A stretch of 64,000 nt of DNA from Sinanaerobacter chloroacetimidivorans (GTDB lineage Bacteria > Bacillota > Clostridia > Peptostreptococcales > Anaerovoracaceae). The first letter of the stretch is position 1; each line of letters starts with the position of its first letter. The notes under the pieces were generated by a model that saw only the letters and a program-made list of their open reading frames with translations, was not told the DNA's origin and did no database searches. Below are positions 1-7,783 of this stretch, piece after piece. The translations under genes were made by a program, and so were the position numbers. The stretch spans positions 62,001-126,000 of the forward strand of contig NZ_JAGSND010000010.1 in the NCBI RefSeq assembly GCF_018128545.1, read 5' to 3'.

Positions 1-141
1 AATGAGTTTATCAGCAAGGCATCTGACATTTACCGATTGGATAATCTCATTGCTCTGGGCAGAAAATACGGTGTGGCGTTGAGTGAAGAGGATGCAGCCC
101 TGCTAATGCAGTTGATGCAGCCTACAGAGCTTATTTTGTAG
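1..141 (+). CDS. C-terminal end of an unidentified protein (cut by window edge)
   Basis: Frame 1 is open from the first base to a TAG at 139-141, giving 46 residues that begin NEFISKASDIYRLDNL and end LMQPTELIL. The composition is that of a real soluble protein, with mixed charged and hydrophobic helices. I do not recognise the family from this fragment. It lies 70 bp upstream of a cobamide salvage cluster on the same strand and could be the preceding gene of that operon, but that is inference. Confidence 0.55.
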   Translation, partial: NEFISKASDIYRLDNLIALGRKYGVALSEEDAALLMQLMQPTELIL

Positions 142-211
142 ATCTATGTATTTATAAAGGGTATAGTGCATTACTATTAGGCGATATATGTCGAAGGAGA
201 AAGGCAGATCG

Positions 212-976
212 ATGAGTATAAAAGACAGATTATATGTAGCTACCATTGGTGAAGATGCGGTTGATGCGGCAAGAGAATTTCAAATCGGTCTCGAAATCGA
301 TGAATATTGTACTGCATCCAATATGGATCAGTTGCAGTTTCCCAAAATCGATTCCCTGGTCAGAGGGAAAATGGAGGGAATCAGCCGGTTTGTAATGCAT
401 GCGCCTTTTAATGAACTGTTTCCTGCAGCGATAGATCCTCTGGCATTAGAGCTGGCTTATCGGCGCCTGGAGCAGTCTTATCAGCTGACAAAGACCTATG
501 GCATAAACAGAATGGTGGTGCATACGGGATATGTACCTTATGTTTACTTCAAAAGCTGGTTCCTGGAACGTTCTGTTGAATTCTGGCAAAACTTTATGAA
601 GAATAAACCGCACAATTTTCATATTATGATTGAAAATGTTCTGGAAGACGAACCCCATACTCTGGCAAAGCTGATTCAAAGCATAGATGATCAAAGAATA
701 AGAGCCTGCCTTGATGTAGGCCATGCCAATTGTACAACAACGCTGGATTTGATGGAATGGGTGGAGACTTTAGGCCCCTGGCTGAGTCATGTACACATAC
801 ATAACAATAACAAGGTTTATGACAACCATTGGACACTGGATGAAGGGGCCATCGATTATAATAGAATTTTAAAGGGATTTCAGCGATATGCCCCAGGGAA
901 TCTTACTTATACCTTAGAAAATCTAACTTGCAGAAGGTCACTGGATTGGCTTTCTGAGAATGGATGGCTTGAATGA
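212..976 (+). CDS. cbiR: Xylose-isomerase-like TIM-barrel protein, probable cobamide remodelling hydrolase CbiR
   Basis: A 254-residue protein of the AP-endonuclease-2/xylose-isomerase-like TIM-barrel superfamily. Visible barrel motifs include MHAPFNE near residue 62, VVHTGY near 101, the Glu in MIENV near 139, CLDVGHANC near 165 and HVHIHNN near 193, which together form a typical His/Glu/Asp metal site. CbiR, a member of this superfamily described in Akkermansia, hydrolyses cobamides so that the lower ligand can be exchanged. Direct overlap with cobU, followed by cobS and cobC, makes that role the best guess; a generic sugar-phosphate isomerase is the alternative. The ATG at 212 is preferred to the in-frame ATG at 188 because AAGGAGA lies at 194-200. 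The stop overlaps the cobU start (ATGA). Confidence 0.6.
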   Translation: MSIKDRLYVATIGEDAVDAAREFQIGLEIDEYCTASNMDQLQFPKIDSLVRGKMEGISRFVMHAPFNELFPAAIDPLALELAYRRLEQSYQLTKTYGINRMVVHTGYVPYVYFKSWFLERSVEFWQNFMKNKPHNFHIMIENVLEDEPHTLAKLIQSIDDQRIRACLDVGHANCTTTLDLMEWVETLGPWLSHVHIHNNNKVYDNHWTLDEGAIDYNRILKGFQRYAPGNLTYTLENLTCRRSLDWLSENGWLE

Positions 977-1512
977 ATATCCTGATCAGCGGGGGAAGTA
1001 AAAACGGAAAATCCTACTATGCCCAACAGTTGGCAAAGAAACAGGCCTGTGGAGGCCCCCTGTACTATATTGCTACGATGGAGCCTGTAGACAAAGAGGA
1101 TCATCTTCGCATCAGACGTCATCAAGCGGAGCGGGAAGGCTGGGGGTTTACCACCATTGAACAGGGGAGGAGGATATGTGACATTCAGGCGGACTGGAAG
1201 GGCAGTTTTCTGCTGGACAGTGTCACAGCCTTGTTATCCAACGAGATGTTCTCATCAGACGGAACCGTGGAGGAGAAAGCCTATCTTCATGTCGCATCTG
1301 ATCTTGAAGCTTTTGCCCAAAAATCCGGGAATACGGTATTTGTATCCGATTATATCTACTCCGATGCCATTCACTATGAAAAACTGACGGAGGATTACCG
1401 GAAGGGGCTGGCTTATATCGACAGAACCCTTGCCGCAGTATGCGATCTGGTGATAGAGGTGGCTTTCGGCAATATCATCCTGATAAAAGGGGAAGGAGCA
1501 GGGTTGCTGTGA
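973..1512 (+). CDS. cobU: Adenosylcobinamide kinase / adenosylcobinamide-phosphate guanylyltransferase
   Basis: CobU phosphorylates adenosylcobinamide and then transfers GMP to it, giving AdoCbi-GDP for nucleotide-loop assembly. The 179-residue product begins with the P-loop GGSKNGKS (residues 7-14). It carries the RIRRHQAER segment with His50, matching the guanylylated histidine of the family, and FLLDSVTALLSNEMF in the middle. Length is normal (about 170-190 residues). The start ATG overlaps the upstream stop, and the end overlaps the cobS GTG start, so the three genes are translationally coupled. The C-terminal end (FGNIILIKGEGAGLL) is less canonical than in most CobU proteins. Confidence 0.88.
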   Translation: MNILISGGSKNGKSYYAQQLAKKQACGGPLYYIATMEPVDKEDHLRIRRHQAEREGWGFTTIEQGRRICDIQADWKGSFLLDSVTALLSNEMFSSDGTVEEKAYLHVASDLEAFAQKSGNTVFVSDYIYSDAIHYEKLTEDYRKGLAYIDRTLAAVCDLVIEVAFGNIILIKGEGAGLL

Positions 1513-2315
1513 AATATTTGGAAGCTTTCTTTATGTCACTGGGGATGTTCAGTTCTATCCCTTGCCCCTACAGGCCCTGGAATGAAAAAGCAAGAACTCT
1601 TATGGTGGTATTCCTTCCTCTGGTTGGTTTACTCATCGGCATCCTTTGGTTTGCCCTTTCTCTCCTTTTGCTGTATCTTCCTCTGCCGTTGCAGCTGGAG
1701 GCAGCGGTATTGATGCTGTATCCATTCTTGATAACAGGCTTTCTGCACTTGGATGGCTTTATGGACACCAACGACGCTCTATTGTCCAGAAGACCCCTGG
1801 AGGAGAAGCTAAGGATACTGAAAGACCCGCATACCGGGGCATTTGCAGTGATTTCCCTAGGGATACTTTTTGTTGTCTCCTATGCGGCTATGTGGGGGGC
1901 AGTTGAAAATCTTCAGCTTCGGGTACTGGAAGGAAGTCGCGTCAGTACTCTAGAGTCACTTATTTTCATTCCTATGATCAGCAGGTGCTGTTCAGCCTTT
2001 TTTGTCCTTTGTACAAAACCGCTGGGACATAGTCAATATTACAGGGAAGAGAATCACTCTAAAAATCAAAAGGAATGTTTTGCAGTCATCGTGACAGCAG
2101 TGGCTTGCCTGGGAATGGGGGCTCTCTCCGGGATGTCGGCGAACTCGTTTTCTTTCGAAAATTTAATTATTCTGACGAGTATAATACCGGCTTATCTCAT
2201 AGCAATCGTACCGGCTATGAAAGAGCTGGGAGGAGTATCCGGAGATCTTGCAGGCTACGCCCTTACCATAGCGGAAGCATGGGGGATTGCGGCAATTTCG
2301 ATCCTTACACTTTGA
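1509..2315 (+). CDS. cobS: Adenosylcobinamide-GDP ribazoletransferase (cobalamin synthase)
   Basis: An integral membrane enzyme joining AdoCbi-GDP to alpha-ribazole (phosphate), the last assembly step of cobamides. The GTG start at 1509 overlaps the cobU stop (GTGA) and is preceded by AAGGGGAAGGAG at 1488-1499, giving 268 residues. The family signature HLDGFMDTNDALLSRR, followed by KDPHTGAF, lies about residues 75-105, and several hydrophobic segments follow. Near the C-terminus GGVSGDLAGYALTIAE matches the conserved GDxxG region. An upstream in-frame ATG at 1440 would bury the start inside cobU and has no ribosome site, so it is rejected. Confidence 0.88.
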   Translation: MKYLEAFFMSLGMFSSIPCPYRPWNEKARTLMVVFLPLVGLLIGILWFALSLLLLYLPLPLQLEAAVLMLYPFLITGFLHLDGFMDTNDALLSRRPLEEKLRILKDPHTGAFAVISLGILFVVSYAAMWGAVENLQLRVLEGSRVSTLESLIFIPMISRCCSAFFVLCTKPLGHSQYYREENHSKNQKECFAVIVTAVACLGMGALSGMSANSFSFENLIILTSIIPAYLIAIVPAMKELGGVSGDLAGYALTIAEAWGIAAISILTL

Positions 2316-2396
2316 ATTTATTGGATTTTAATAAAGAAATTAAGAAGTAAAATAAATTATTTTGACCAGACAGTATAAATAAAGGAGCGGGAAATC

Positions 2397-2807
2397 ATGC
2401 GTTTTGTCTTTGGAGGAGCTTATCAGGGAAAGCTGGATTATGTAAAAGAAACATTCGGAATTAAAGAGGAAGAGATTTATAACTGCACCATTGCAGAGGA
2501 ACCTCAAAGGGATGAAGCCTCCTTGCCCGTTGAAATTGATTTTGGTAAAAAAGTAATCGTTCATCTTGAAGCTTTTATCATAAACTGTTTGCGTCGGGGA
2601 ATGGAAGCCAAAGATTATTTGGAGCTGCATAAAGAGGAATGGAGCGAATGCATCTTTATCTGTACGGATATTTCTTCAGGGATTGTTCCCTATGAAGCTG
2701 AGCAGCGAGCCTGGAGGGAAATGACAGGCAGGACCATGATTTACTTAGGAAAGGAAGCAGAGGAAGTAACAAGAATATTTTGTGGAATACCTCAGAGGAT
2801 AAAATAG
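2397..2807 (+). CDS. Short divergent CobU-like P-loop protein
   Basis: A 136-residue protein with two clear resemblances to CobU. The N-terminal FVFGGAYQGKLDYV occupies the P-loop position. The C-terminal half (SSGIVPYEAEQRAWREMTGR, then IFCGIPQRIK) mirrors the CobU segment that usually reads GIVPxxxxARRFRDxxGR and ends GLPLxLK. It lacks the RIxxHQxxR segment that holds the guanylylated histidine, and the Walker A ends GKL instead of GKS/T. It sits between cobS and cobC with AAGGAG before the ATG and abuts cobC with no gap. It may be a degenerate kinase-only protein or a corrinoid/nucleotide-binding partner; its activity is unknown. Confidence 0.7.
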   Translation: MRFVFGGAYQGKLDYVKETFGIKEEEIYNCTIAEEPQRDEASLPVEIDFGKKVIVHLEAFIINCLRRGMEAKDYLELHKEEWSECIFICTDISSGIVPYEAEQRAWREMTGRTMIYLGKEAEEVTRIFCGIPQRIK

Positions 2808-3407
2808 ATGAGCAAGATACATTTAATCCGGCATGGAACGACAGAAGCGAACATCGCATTGCGATATTATGGAAGCACCGATTTGCCTCTGGCAAATCAA
2901 GGTGTAGACGGAATTTCCCAGTTGGTGCTAAAAGGAATTTATCCCAGTGCCGACGGGGCGTTCTGCTATACTACAGGGTTGATGCGTACGGAGCAAACCT
3001 TCTTTTTAATTTACGGCTGCAGAGAGCATCAGCAAATAGCGGCTCTCAGAGAATATCACTTCGGTGATTTTGAAATGAAATCGCACAATGAGTTAGAGGA
3101 AAATCAAGCATATCTAAGCTGGATACAGGATCGGGAGGGGCTGACTCCTTGCCCCAACGGAGAAAGTCCCAAGGAGTTCCGGGCCAGAGTAAAGGCAGGC
3201 TTCGAGATGATTCTCGGCAGTCATCAGGGGAAGGAAGCCCGGGACCGGAAAAGCATCATCGTCTGTCACGGAGGAGTGATTTCCATTATCATGGAGATGT
3301 GTTTCCCCAATGAGGGGAAAAATGTATTTCAATGGCAGCCCGAGCCGGGCAGAGGATATACCATTTCCCTGGAAGAAGGCAAGGCAGTAGTCTATGAGGC
3401 AATCTAA
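2808..3407 (+). CDS. cobC: Alpha-ribazole phosphatase, histidine phosphatase family
   Basis: A 199-residue histidine (phosphoglycerate-mutase-like) phosphatase. The phosphate-accepting motif IRHGTTEAN (His9) is at the N-terminus, the acid/base region GDFEMKSHNEL lies about residues 86-96, and the second catalytic histidine is in VCHGG near residue 148. CobC removes phosphate from alpha-ribazole-5'-phosphate or from adenosylcobalamin-5'-phosphate. The start directly follows the upstream stop. The family is promiscuous, but placement after cobU, cobS and the CobU-like gene supports the cobamide role. Confidence 0.82.
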   Translation: MSKIHLIRHGTTEANIALRYYGSTDLPLANQGVDGISQLVLKGIYPSADGAFCYTTGLMRTEQTFFLIYGCREHQQIAALREYHFGDFEMKSHNELEENQAYLSWIQDREGLTPCPNGESPKEFRARVKAGFEMILGSHQGKEARDRKSIIVCHGGVISIIMEMCFPNEGKNVFQWQPEPGRGYTISLEEGKAVVYEAI

Positions 3408-3447
3408 AAAAATAAAAGTACCGGGGTGCCCGCAGGCATCCCGGTAC
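3407..3447 (-). terminator. Intrinsic terminator for the rsiV/sigV operon
   Basis: A 13-bp stem with one G-T wobble (arms 3418-3430 and 3435-3447, loop CGCA) is followed on the minus strand by a T-rich run read from 3417 down to 3407. It ends the minus-strand operon and may also slow plus-strand transcription leaving cobC, although the plus side has no U-tract. Confidence 0.8.
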
Positions 3448-3509
3448 CGTCGAATCCTTATGAACTGTTGACTCTCATGATGTAATGCTTTCTTGAATTG
3501 CTGTTTTTG

Positions 3510-4439
3510 TTATTTCGTGATCTCAAACTCCTGAATCCCCATATATCCGGGAGCGATTTCATATTTGTTGAAGATGATAACGGGATTGCCGTTTTCGTTT
3601 ACATAAAAGGATTGTTCCGGCACAATGGTTTGGAAACCCTCGAATCCGTCGCTTCCGTCCCAGTACATGGCGCCTTCTTCTTTGCTGCGCTCTTTGATCT
3701 CCTCAGAAATCTGCTTATTTGCTTTATCAATATAATCTGCGCCCAGCAAATCCTCCAGTGTCAGCTCTCTGTTTTCATTTAAATCATAGTTGTAGTAGAA
3801 TTCATCGAAATAGGCACTGGCTCCGGTTTGGGTCTTCCAAACCATAAAGGAAAGGATGTTATTGGTGATGGACTTCACTTCATAATCCACCTGAATTTCC
3901 ATAGGTCTGTAATCCTCTTCTTTCCCTCCTGTTGCCAGCCAGGCTTCCTTGTCAGCAAGTATTTGACGCTTGGATTCCTCTACCGCATTGCTGACTTTTT
4001 CGTATACCTCCCTGTTGATTTTATTCTGAAGCTCCTTATCCTTGAGACCTGCGATTCCGGGAATTTTGATGTTCATGTCGATGGATTCCTCAGTATCTCG
4101 TATTTCCCGCACAGTCAATACTTTCACCAGATTGCTTAAAACGGGGATATCCTCCATGGTGCCGGCAAAGGATTCGCTGGTATTGACACCGACACCAAAG
4201 GCTGCAATGAATAGGACCGCTGCTGCGGCGACACCTGCAAATCGCTTTCCCGGCCATATTTTCCAGGTACCCCGAAGCTTTTTCGCGCTGATTTCCTCTT
4301 GCTTTTCCTTTTCCGCCTGTTTCATAACCTCTTGAATGACCTTTGATAGTTGCTGCGGGATAGGAGGACTTTCGTAAATTTGCTTTAACTGAGGCAAGTG
4401 ATTTCTTTTTCTATCGTTATTGCTGCTTTTCTGATTCAT
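3510..4439 (-). CDS. rsiV: RsiV-like membrane anti-sigma factor
   Basis: A 309-residue single-pass protein: a basic cytoplasmic N-terminus with the sigma-binding segment, a transmembrane helix near residues 54-74, then an extracellular domain of the DUF4163/DUF3298 kind seen in RsiV (sequence ending FNKYEIAPGYMGIQEFEI). RsiV-type proteins hold the ECF sigma factor SigV at the membrane and release it by regulated proteolysis when lysozyme binds. It overlaps the sigma gene by 23 bp. The ATG at 4439 is chosen because GGAG lies 12 bp upstream; the ATG at 4451 would directly abut that site. Confidence 0.82.
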   Translation of the reverse strand: MNQKSSNNDRKRNHLPQLKQIYESPPIPQQLSKVIQEVMKQAEKEKQEEISAKKLRGTWKIWPGKRFAGVAAAAVLFIAAFGVGVNTSESFAGTMEDIPVLSNLVKVLTVREIRDTEESIDMNIKIPGIAGLKDKELQNKINREVYEKVSNAVEESKRQILADKEAWLATGGKEEDYRPMEIQVDYEVKSITNNILSFMVWKTQTGASAYFDEFYYNYDLNENRELTLEDLLGADYIDKANKQISEEIKERSKEEGAMYWDGSDGFEGFQTIVPEQSFYVNENGNPVIIFNKYEIAPGYMGIQEFEITK

Positions 4440-4959
4440 CGTGAAAAACATCTCCTTCCAATTGAATTTTCAGTTTTGCCAGGGAACGGTACAGCCTGGA
4501 TTTAATAGAACTGACATTTTCACCCAGGATTTTGGCTACCTCTGTAAGCTTCATATCTTCGAAATAACGCAGCGTAATGACTGCTTTTGATTTTGGGTCC
4601 AATCGGTTTAGGGCCTGATATAAATCCATCAGTTCTGCCTGTTCCGGAGTTTTCTCATCGTGGGAATGGTTTCCCTGATCCTGAAACAAGTACGCGGGAT
4701 CCGAAGGGATTGACCGGGAGCTTCTTCGGAGCTCATCCATACTGGCGTTCACAAGAATCCGGTAAAACCAGGTTTTGATATAGGAGGCTTCTTTCACCTT
4801 ATCGATGGATTTCAAGCCTTTGTAAACGGCCTCCTGAACAATGTCTAACGCAGAATCCGGGTCTTTAACGTAACTGTAAGCCAGATAATAAAACCGGTTC
4901 TGATTTTCTTCTATGTATTGAATGAAGCTGCTGTAAGTTTCTTTTTTTGATGTCGACAT
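4417..4959 (-). CDS. sigV: ECF RNA polymerase sigma factor, SigV-like
   Basis: A 180-residue group 4 sigma factor. Region 2 (YLAYSYVKDPDSALDIVQEAVYK) is near residues 24-46. Region 4 (LDPKSKAVITLRYFEDMKLTEVAKILG, then SSIKSRLYRSLAKLK) is near 118-165. The ATG at 4959 follows GTAAGGAGCG, better than upstream in-frame starts without ribosome sites. Pairing with the RsiV-like gene suggests control by envelope damage or lysozyme. I could not find a convincing autoregulatory ECF promoter upstream, only a candidate-free A/T-rich stretch. Confidence 0.85.
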   Translation of the reverse strand: MSTSKKETYSSFIQYIEENQNRFYYLAYSYVKDPDSALDIVQEAVYKGLKSIDKVKEASYIKTWFYRILVNASMDELRRSSRSIPSDPAYLFQDQGNHSHDEKTPEQAELMDLYQALNRLDPKSKAVITLRYFEDMKLTEVAKILGENVSSIKSRLYRSLAKLKIQLEGDVFHDESEKQQ

Positions 4960-5076
4960 TATGGCTTTCACGCTCCTTACAGTATTTAGACGAAGATGCA
5001 GGATGAAAAGTCTCATCAAAAATAGGCTGAAATAAAATAAAATTTCCGGAGTCGGTATAAAGTAACCGAAGCGAGC

Positions 5077-5106
5077 AAAAAAAGAACCGTCATGATGCGG
5101 ACGGTT
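5077..5106 (-). terminator. Intrinsic terminator after bioY
   Basis: On the minus strand a 7-bp stem (arms 5100-5106 and 5085-5091) is followed by CTTTTTTT (5084-5077). It lies about 145 bp beyond the bioY stop and separates bioY from sigV. The rest of the 4960-5249 interval is A/T-rich and shows no reading frame I would call. Confidence 0.75.
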
Positions 5107-5249
5107 TGCGAATTTACGAAAACCAGGCTTATCATAACGATTCCATTTTTATCTTTAAAATCAGGTCTATTTTCTTTACAAAATTATAAAAATTAAAAAG
5201 GTCAGTTGTCAGTAATTTATGAAATTATCTAGGTCAATTTCTAAATCAT

Positions 5250-5768
5250 TTATACGAATTTATATAGTTTTTGAACCAGAATCGATCCGGCGATAATTTT
5301 TAACGCATCACCTATAAGGAATGGAATGACGCATAAGAAAAGTGCTTCTACAACAGCCATACCGGTTAGGTACATGAACCATAGGGTGCCTAACAGGTAG
5401 CAGGCGGCAAGACCGGCTGCCATAGCGATGATGCTCTTATAATAATTTCTGCCCATTTTTTCAATCAGGAAACCGGTGAGCCAGGCAGCAGCTATATACC
5501 CGATAATATAACCGCCGGTTGGGCCTGTAACGATTCCCATCCCTCCGGTAAAATTGGAGAATACCGGTAAACCGACCGCCCCAACAAAAACGTAAACAAT
5601 TTGGCTGATCGCTCCGCCCTTGGAACCCAGCAGACCGCCTGCCAGGAATACGGAAAGTGTTGCCAGATTGATTGGAACCGGAGTAAAGGGCAATGGAATT
5701 GAAATCATGGAACATACGGCTGTCAAAGCAGCAAAGAGGCCATATAAAATAATTTGTTTCGTTTTCAT
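5250..5768 (-). CDS. bioY: Biotin ECF transporter S component BioY
   Basis: A 172-residue membrane protein with about six hydrophobic segments. It carries BioY hallmarks: an N-terminal ALTAVCSMISIPLPFTPVPINLATLSVFLAGGLLGSK-like region, followed by GLPVFSNFTGGMGIVTGPTGGYIIGY. BioY captures biotin at the membrane and works with shared EcfA/EcfT proteins, which are not encoded here. The ATG at 5768 follows AAAAGGAGC at normal spacing. Transcription starts from a strong promoter overlapped by a BirA operator, so uptake should be shut down when biotin is plentiful. birA itself is in this window (13926-14954). Confidence 0.9.
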   Translation of the reverse strand: MKTKQIILYGLFAALTAVCSMISIPLPFTPVPINLATLSVFLAGGLLGSKGGAISQIVYVFVGAVGLPVFSNFTGGMGIVTGPTGGYIIGYIAAAWLTGFLIEKMGRNYYKSIIAMAAGLAACYLLGTLWFMYLTGMAVVEALFLCVIPFLIGDALKIIAGSILVQKLYKFV

Positions 5769-5799
5769 AGCAAAAGCTCCTTTTCTTAAATCTATTTTG

Positions 5800-5829
5800 A
5801 TTATAGAGCTTTCCATGAGGAATTGTCAA
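5800..5829 (-). promoter_or_regulatory. bioY promoter
   Basis: The minus strand carries TTGACA (5829-5824) and TATAAT (5805-5800) separated by 18 bp, followed by the AAGGAGC ribosome site of bioY. Both hexamers are consensus for the housekeeping sigma factor. Confidence 0.88.
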
Positions 5830-5855
5830 CTAAAATTACAAATAAGGTTTACAAT
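5822..5855. promoter_or_regulatory. BirA operator controlling bioY
   Basis: Inverted half-sites ATTGTCAAC (5822-5830) and GTTTACAAT (5847-5855) are separated by 16 bp, the spacing and consensus of BirA boxes in Firmicutes. The left half-site contains the bioY -35 hexamer, so biotinoyl-AMP-loaded BirA would block polymerase directly. Confidence 0.88.
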
Positions 5856-5889
5856 CAAATCGGTGATCTGTTTACAATAAAGAAAAACA

Positions 5890-5918
5890 TTGACTTTAGT
5901 GCTTTAAAGTGATAATAT
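5890..5918 (+). promoter_or_regulatory. Promoter of the histidine operon
   Basis: TTGACT (5890-5895), a 17-bp spacer and TAATAT (5913-5918) lie 180 bp upstream of hisZG. The leader between them holds short palindromes (TTTGCACTGCAAA around 5954-5966) and a 15-codon reading frame (5997-6044) preceded by AGAAGGA. I see no T-box or His-rich leader peptide. Confidence 0.72.
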
Positions 5919-6096
5919 TATAACGTGATAAATTAGAATAGGCCAGCCTTCCATTTGCACTGCAAATTTTGCAGGCCAAGGATAGAAGGATCGGAAATGA
6001 AAAAAATAATCAGAGAAATGAATGATAAATCAGTTTCATTATAATGAAAGATTAGATTATGAATAAGAAATCAGATCAATTAAAAGGAGATCAGCC

Positions 6097-7782
6097 ATGA
6101 GAAAGTATGACAGAATTACACCGGAAGGAACCAGAGACCTGCTTTTTGAAGAATGTGCCGCACAGAAAGGAATTCTGAATCAATTGAGAGAAACCTTTGA
6201 GGCAAGGATGTACCATGAAGTCATCACGCCGGGCTTTGAATTTTATGACGTTTTTTCCTCGAGCTCCATGTACTTCCCTCAGGAAAGCATGTATAAGCTC
6301 ATTGATCATAAAGGAAGGCTGCTTGCAATGCGGGCGGATTCCACGATTCCAATTGCCCGACTGACAGCTACCAAGCTGAAAGGCCATGCCTTACCCCTTC
6401 GCTTATACTATGCCCAGCGAATTTACAGGCAGCAGCCGGAGCTAAGGGGAAGAAGCAGTGAAACCATGCAGATGGGCATCGAACTCATTGGGCTTTCTAC
6501 CTTTGAATCAGATATTGAAGTTCTGACAACGGGTATTGAAGCTCTGGCGGCCTGCTGCGGGGAAGATTTCCGGCTGGAGCTGGGTCATATCGGAATCTTT
6601 AAGCTGCTTATGGAAGATTTGGACGCTACTTCTGAACAAAAGGAAAATATACACTCCCTGATTTCTTCAAAGAACTATGCAGGACTTGCGGATTTACTGG
6701 AAGCTTTTCCGGCAAGCCAGACGGTGGAAATCCTGAAGGAGCTGCCCAAATTGTTCGGGGGCAAAGAAGCTCTGGAGAAGGCCAGAATTCTGTTTAACGG
6801 CTATGATTCAAAGCTGATAGAGATGCTTTCCTATTTGGAACGTATTTACCAGGGCTTAATAGAATTGAATATTTCGGGAATAGAAAATCTTCAGGATAAA
6901 GTGATGATCGACTTTGGGCTGGTACATCAGGCTGAATATTACAGTTCTTTAATCTTCAGAGGATACATCTCTTCTGCCGGAGAACATGTTTTATCCGGGG
7001 GCAGATATGATGAACTTTTCAAGGACTTTGGAGAGAATCTTCCCGCTACAGGCTTCGGCATCAACGTGGATCAGCTTGCAGCAAAAAGACTGAAAGAGAT
7101 GGATTACAATGCTAAAGCGGAAAAAGCGGTAAGTGATTCCGGAACCCCCGAAAAAAATATCAGAATTGCTTTGACAAAAGGAAGATTGGAAAAGAACTTC
7201 ATGGATCTTTTCGATACTATAGGATATGACTGCGTAAACCTGAAGGAAAAGGGCAGAAAGCTATTGCTTCCCATCCCGAATAAGGATATTGACGTAGTTC
7301 TTGCAAAAGCCGCCGATGTCATCACCTATGTGGAGCATGGCGTCTGCGATGTGGGAATTGTAGGGAAGGATACCATACTGGAAAGCGGAGGAACCTTCTA
7401 TGAGGTTCTGGATCTCGGCTTCGGAAAATGCAGATTTGCACTGGCCGTACCAAAGGGATCGGATTTTTACAGCGGATACAGTACAAAAAGAATCGCAACC
7501 AAATATCCCAAAGTCGCCAGTACCTATTTTGAATCCAAGGGAATGGACGTGGAAGTCATAAAAATTGAAGGTTCCGTTGAACTGGCACCGCTGCTCTCCC
7601 TGGCGGATGGAATTGTGGATATTGTAGAAACGGGCACCACCTTGAGAGAGAACGGGCTGGAGGTCATTGAGGAAATCCGCGGCGTATCTGCCAGACTGAT
7701 TGTCAATATAGCGAGCATGAAAATGAAAAAAACAGAGATTGATCGGCTGATAGCAGATATCCAGCAGAAGGTGAGGGGATAA
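6097..7782 (+). CDS. hisZG: Fused HisZ-HisG: ATP phosphoribosyltransferase regulatory plus catalytic subunits
   Basis: One 561-residue frame joins two proteins that are normally separate. Residues 1-335 are HisZ, a class II HisRS-like paralogue (MRKYDRITPEGTRDLLFEE; QRIYRQQPELRGR; VLSGGRYDEL). Residues 336-353 are a charged linker. Residues 354-561 are short-form HisG (IRIALTKGRLEKNF), with the family signature starting EGSVELAPLL at 491 and the PRPP-binding DIVETGTTLRENGL at 508-521. HisG condenses ATP with PRPP, the first step of histidine synthesis; HisZ is needed for activity and feedback inhibition of the short form. The start follows AAAAGGAGATCAGCC. It is the first gene of the his operon, 1 bp from hisD. 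Confidence 0.92.
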   Translation: MRKYDRITPEGTRDLLFEECAAQKGILNQLRETFEARMYHEVITPGFEFYDVFSSSSMYFPQESMYKLIDHKGRLLAMRADSTIPIARLTATKLKGHALPLRLYYAQRIYRQQPELRGRSSETMQMGIELIGLSTFESDIEVLTTGIEALAACCGEDFRLELGHIGIFKLLMEDLDATSEQKENIHSLISSKNYAGLADLLEAFPASQTVEILKELPKLFGGKEALEKARILFNGYDSKLIEMLSYLERIYQGLIELNISGIENLQDKVMIDFGLVHQAEYYSSLIFRGYISSAGEHVLSGGRYDELFKDFGENLPATGFGINVDQLAAKRLKEMDYNAKAEKAVSDSGTPEKNIRIALTKGRLEKNFMDLFDTIGYDCVNLKEKGRKLLLPIPNKDIDVVLAKAADVITYVEHGVCDVGIVGKDTILESGGTFYEVLDLGFGKCRFALAVPKGSDFYSGYSTKRIATKYPKVASTYFESKGMDVEVIKIEGSVELAPLLSLADGIVDIVETGTTLRENGLEVIEEIRGVSARLIVNIASMKMKKTEIDRLIADIQQKVRG

Positions 7783-7783
7783 G

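Noticed and set aside
446-724. Opposite-strand frame inside the CbiR-like gene
   Set aside because: It lies entirely within a well-supported gene, has no ribosome site and no recognisable family; one of many shadow frames left out.
5997-6044. 15-codon frame in the his leader as an attenuator peptide
   Set aside because: It has a ribosome site but contains no His codons, and no terminator/antiterminator pair follows, so histidine attenuation is not supported.
5941-6096. T-box in the his leader
   Set aside because: No TGGNACCGCG-type T-box sequence or specifier stem could be found.
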